From CAWCDJ01 sp963796485 (GTDB taxonomy: Bacteria > Acidobacteriota > Terriglobia > Bryobacterales > Bryobacteraceae): a DNA stretch of 64,000 bases. Location: positions 1,426,001-1,490,000 of the forward strand of contig CAWCLV010000004.1 in the NCBI GenBank assembly GCA_963796485.1. The letters are read 5' to 3'. Shown here one piece after another: positions 61,347 through 64,000 of the stretch (the first letter of the stretch is position 1; every line of letters begins with the position of its first letter). The translations under genes and the position numbers were made by a program. The notes below the pieces were generated by a model. That model searched no databases, had not been told where the DNA came from, and was given only the letters and a program-made list of their open reading frames with translations.

Positions 61347-61853
61347 ATGGCTGTCCTGACTAGGGAAACCAGGTTGGGCCTGTTACTGTTTCAAGTTGCC
61401 CGGCAGTTTTGTGCAGTGGACATCCGTTCCATTGTCGAAGTCCTGCCGATGCCAGCCCTCCTGCAATCGCCCGCTCAACCCTCGCTTCTCGATGGGTTCC
61501 TCAACCTGCGAGGGACTCCTGTACCGGTGCTGCCGTTGCGCGCGCTTTTCGGGCTGCCGGCGGCTGAGCCTGAGGTGTACACGCCGGTGATCGTGGTTCG
61601 TCCCGGCGTCCGCCCGGTCGCCTTTCGCGTAGACCGCGTCGAAGAGGTGGCGGAAGTCTCGCCAGGGGACATCCGGCCATATACGAAGGACGACTCTCTG
61701 AACGGCTGCGCGGAGGGCCAGGTGGCACTCGGTGGCCGCGATGTGGTCGTACTTTCCGCCGACCGCATTTTGCTGCGGCAGGAGCGGGCCGTCCTGGACG
61801 ACTTGCAGGCTCGGCTCGGGGAGAGAATTGAAAGTTTGAAGGGCCTTCACTAG
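61347..61853 (+). CDS. CheW-like chemosensory coupling protein
   Basis: A 168-residue CheW-domain protein. LLLFQVARQFCAVDIRSIVEVLP near residue 11-33, GFLNLRGTPVPVLPLRALFG near 50, VIVVRPGVRPVAFRVDRVEEVAEV near 80 and VVVLSADRILL near 135 follow the two-subdomain SH3-like pattern. It links receptors to a CheA kinase. It is the first gene of the chemosensory operon and directly abuts the CheR gene. Its place fits WspB or WspD of Wsp-type systems. Confidence 0.85.
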   Translation: MAVLTRETRLGLLLFQVARQFCAVDIRSIVEVLPMPALLQSPAQPSLLDGFLNLRGTPVPVLPLRALFGLPAAEPEVYTPVIVVRPGVRPVAFRVDRVEEVAEVSPGDIRPYTKDDSLNGCAEGQVALGGRDVVVLSADRILLRQERAVLDDLQARLGERIESLKGLH

Positions 61854-63254
61854 ATGAATCTCGGCGCGATTCTGGGAGACTCCGATTATCCGGCTCTCAA
61901 ACGATTTATCCTCGATTACACAGGGCTTTTCTACTTCAACGACAAGGACGAGGATCTTGCTACGCGCCTTGCGCGGCGCTTCTCCGCCAAGGGCGCCGCC
62001 TCCTGTTCCGAATACCTGAAACAGCTCACGGGGAGCGGCTTCCGGGACGGTGAACTGGATTCCCTGGTCGGCGAATTGACCATCGGGGAGACTTATTTCT
62101 TCCGGCAGCCCGAACATTTCCAGGCCCTGCGCGAAGCCGTGTTTCCCGAGCTTCTGGAGCGGAATGGCGCGTCACGCCGCATTCGTGTCTGGAGCGCCGG
62201 ATGCGCCACCGGGGCCGAGCCTTATTCGATCGCAATTCTGCTGGATCTCGATCTGCGCGACCGTGTCGCCGGCTGGGATATTTCGATCCTGGCGACCGAC
62301 ATCAATACCGAGTTTCTGGCGCGAGCCCGCGAGGCGCATTATCGCGAGTGGGCCTTCCGCGAGACTCCGGCTGAGGTGCGGCAGCGGTGCTTCGAGCGCG
62401 ATGGGGATGCCTGGGTTCTGAAGCCGGAATTCCGCCGGCGCGTTTCTTTCCGCCGCCACAACCTGGCCGAGGACGGAGACTTCGCATCCCTCGGCGAGCC
62501 GTTCGATCTCATTCTCTGCCGCAACGTGATGATCTACTTCAATCCCGAGCTGATCCGGAAAACCGCGGCGGCTTTTCACCGCGCACTGGCGCCCGGGGGA
62601 TGGCTGGGGGTGGGCCACGCGGAACTGAACCTCGAATTCTTCGCGGATTTCAGCAGCGCGAACCCGGCCGGCGTCACGTTCTACCGCAAGCTGCATCCTG
62701 AGAGTACGCAGAACCGAACACCGGAGCCGGCGGAATCGCCGGACGCGCAACAGCGGCCACCGGTGCTGCGCGCTAAACCGCCGGATCCTCTGCGTCGTGC
62801 CCCGCGGACAGCAACTCCGCCGCCCCGGCCCGTGTCTCCCGTGATCGGCGCCCGACTGCCCGATCTGGAAGGGGTCCGGCTGCTGGCGGACCGGGGCGAA
62901 TGGACGGCGGCGGCGACCCTGGGCCGCGGCCTCGTCGAGGCGGAGCCGCTGAATCCCCAGGCGCACTTTACCCTGGGGCTGATCCTCGAACACACCGTTT
63001 CCTGCGAGGAGGCGGAGCGGTCGCAGCGCCGCGCCATCTATCTCGACCGCGGTTTCGCCCTCGCGCATTACCACCTCGGTACGTGTCTGGAACGCGGGCG
63101 GCGCCCGGAAGAGGCGCGGAAGGCCTTTCGGAACGTGATCCAATTGCTGGTTTCCCGTCCCGCGGAGGAGTTGATCGAACACGGCGACGGCATGACCGTT
63201 TCGGAGTTGAAGGAGCTGGCTAGAATGCACGTCGAACTGCTTGGGGGCGCATGA
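61854..63254 (+). CDS. CheR methyltransferase with C-terminal TPR region (WspC-like)
   Basis: A 466-residue protein. Residues 1-80 are the CheR helical N-domain (FILDYTGLFYFNDKDEDLATRL). The SAM-binding domain has IGETYFFRQPEHF near 75, VWSAGCATGAEPYSIA near 112, LATDINTEFL near 142 and LILCRNVMIYFNPELIRK near 218, the full CheR signature. A Pro-rich linker (about 285-325) leads to TPR-like helices (about 335-450; QAHFTLGLILEHTVSCEEAE, FALAHYHLGTCLERGRRPEEA). It methylates receptor glutamates with SAM. The TPR tail is typical of WspC and FrzF. The next cheW overlaps by 4 nt. Confidence 0.9.
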   Translation: MNLGAILGDSDYPALKRFILDYTGLFYFNDKDEDLATRLARRFSAKGAASCSEYLKQLTGSGFRDGELDSLVGELTIGETYFFRQPEHFQALREAVFPELLERNGASRRIRVWSAGCATGAEPYSIAILLDLDLRDRVAGWDISILATDINTEFLARAREAHYREWAFRETPAEVRQRCFERDGDAWVLKPEFRRRVSFRRHNLAEDGDFASLGEPFDLILCRNVMIYFNPELIRKTAAAFHRALAPGGWLGVGHAELNLEFFADFSSANPAGVTFYRKLHPESTQNRTPEPAESPDAQQRPPVLRAKPPDPLRRAPRTATPPPRPVSPVIGARLPDLEGVRLLADRGEWTAAATLGRGLVEAEPLNPQAHFTLGLILEHTVSCEEAERSQRRAIYLDRGFALAHYHLGTCLERGRRPEEARKAFRNVIQLLVSRPAEELIEHGDGMTVSELKELARMHVELLGGA

Positions 63255-63817
63255 ACCGGGGAACGCGAATCGATTGGGATGTCGCGCGCGCCCGCTTGGC
63301 CGAGGCCCAGCGCCGGCTGGAGCGCACCGGGATTGCCGCCGCGGACCGCGACCGCATTTTTCGCGCCCGCGCGGAACTGCTCGCCCGGTCCGAAGCCCCC
63401 GCCGGTCCGGACCCGGACAGCGAATCGATCATGGTTTTCCGGGTTGGAGGAGAGCGGTATGCCGTGCCCGTTGCGTCCGTCTCCGAGGTGATCGCCGGCG
63501 CGGCCATTGCCCCGGTTCCCGGCGCACCGCCGCGAGTGGCGGGGGTGATCCAATTCCGGGGAGAGATCCGGCCGGTGTTCAACCTGGCGCAGGTTCTCGG
63601 AGTGAGCCAAGAGCATGGCTCCGGGCCGGCCACGGTCCTTCTGTTCCGGGTCCGCGGCCGCGAAGCCGGATTGCGAACCGGCCCGGTGGAGGACATTCGA
63701 ACCGTCGGCGCCGGTGCGCGCCGGCCGGCGCCGGATAGCGCGAGGCATGCCGTCTGGATGACGGAGGATCTGGTAGTCGTTCTGAATATTGGCAATTTGC
63801 TGGAAGAGGACGTGTAA
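63251..63817 (+). CDS. CheW-like coupling protein (second)
   Basis: A 188-residue protein starting in an ATGA overlap with the CheR gene. A helical N-terminal extension (about residues 1-55, ARLAEAQRRLERTGIAAADR, like WspD) precedes the CheW domain (IMVFRVGGERYAVPVASVSEVI, VAGVIQFRGEIRPVFNLAQVLG, VVVLNIGNLLEEDV). It is the second coupling protein, a hallmark of Wsp-type operons. The MCP gene starts directly after its stop. Confidence 0.85.
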   Translation: MNRGTRIDWDVARARLAEAQRRLERTGIAAADRDRIFRARAELLARSEAPAGPDPDSESIMVFRVGGERYAVPVASVSEVIAGAAIAPVPGAPPRVAGVIQFRGEIRPVFNLAQVLGVSQEHGSGPATVLLFRVRGREAGLRTGPVEDIRTVGAGARRPAPDSARHAVWMTEDLVVVLNIGNLLEEDV

Positions 63818-64000
63818 ATGGCGGATATGCGAATAGGCGCCCGGCTGCTGCTCGGGTTTGGCGTGGTCGTCGTCCTGACGATCTTCATCGGGGTGTACGC
63901 GCTGGTGAAGGATAACCAGTTGCAGGACCTCACGCGCGAACTGGATTCCCGGGATTTCGGATCGATGGACGCGCTGCGCGGCGTCAGCCGCACCGAAGAC
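63818..64000 (+). CDS. methyl-accepting chemotaxis protein, N-terminal part
   Basis: The first 61 codons run off the right edge. MADMRIGARLLLGFGVVVVLTIFIGVYAL contains the typical amphipathic start and first transmembrane helix of MCPs (quoted in parts: RIGARLLLGFGVVVVL). Then comes a helical sensor segment (DNQLQDLTRELDSRDFGSMDALRGV). It begins immediately after the second cheW, so receptor and couplers are one operon. The kinase, methylesterase and output would lie beyond the window. Confidence 0.8.
   Translation, partial: MADMRIGARLLLGFGVVVVLTIFIGVYALVKDNQLQDLTRELDSRDFGSMDALRGVSRTED

Overview
The window is high-GC bacterial DNA, and its gene content fits the Acidobacteriota, most likely Bryobacterales (relatives of Candidatus Solibacter). 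The pointers are two Oar-like TonB-dependent receptors with an N-terminal carboxypeptidase-regulatory domain, many Tat-exported sugar enzymes, NHL-repeat secreted proteins, a Solibacter-type IPT/TIG-like protein and formylglycine sulfatases. This placement is inferred from gene families, not from a marker gene.

Layout. 1-263: tail of a WrbA-like flavodoxin. 344-14063: an exported carbohydrate-catabolism island with two Tat-signal TIM-barrel sugar isomerase-like proteins, a Gfo/Idh oxidoreductase, a ThuA-like protein, a D-2-hydroxyacid dehydrogenase that carries a signal peptide, two NHL-propeller proteins, an amidohydrolase, a lactonase-type propeller coupled to an IPT/HEAT-like protein, a decayed FAD oxidoreductase and a sulfatase. 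14102-19331 (minus): a branched-chain amino acid operon ilvB-ilvN-ilvC-cimA. A 35-residue leader peptide rich in Ile/Val/Leu and an intrinsic terminator precede it, which is the classical layout of transcription attenuation. 19449-23654: a TonB receptor convergent with osmC; a 183-bp tandem array has copied the junction of the two gene ends. 23730-29546: a TolC-MFP-RND efflux operon ending in a DUF2892 protein. 29642-30461: an RsbW-like kinase and RsbV-like STAS pair. 30587-30793: an orphan thiS.

30800-43621: a complex I operon nuoA-C-D-E-F-G-H-J-K-L-M-N behind a near-consensus promoter. nuoB and nuoI are both missing from it. 43893-50585: a membrane protein of unknown function, galT, a GH38/DUF5054-type hydrolase, a DUF4136 protein, a PhyH-type dioxygenase and a small secreted WXXGXW-type protein behind a perfect sigma-54 promoter match. 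50727-56211: proS, and divergently rpiB-glyA-glycosyltransferase, then a predicted beta-barrel protein. 56241-56570: remnant of a metallophosphoesterase. 56743-61235: a second TonB receptor convergent with a sulfatase. 61347-64000: a Wsp-like chemosensory operon (CheW, CheR-TPR, CheW, start of an MCP) that runs off the window.

The points most worth a second look are the ilv leader/attenuator, the duplicated TonB/osmC junction, the nuo operon without nuoB and nuoI, the sigma-54 promoter and a family of large palindromes between genes. No rRNA, tRNA, CRISPR array, insertion sequence or prophage was seen. Everything is read from sequence by eye; no database search was run.
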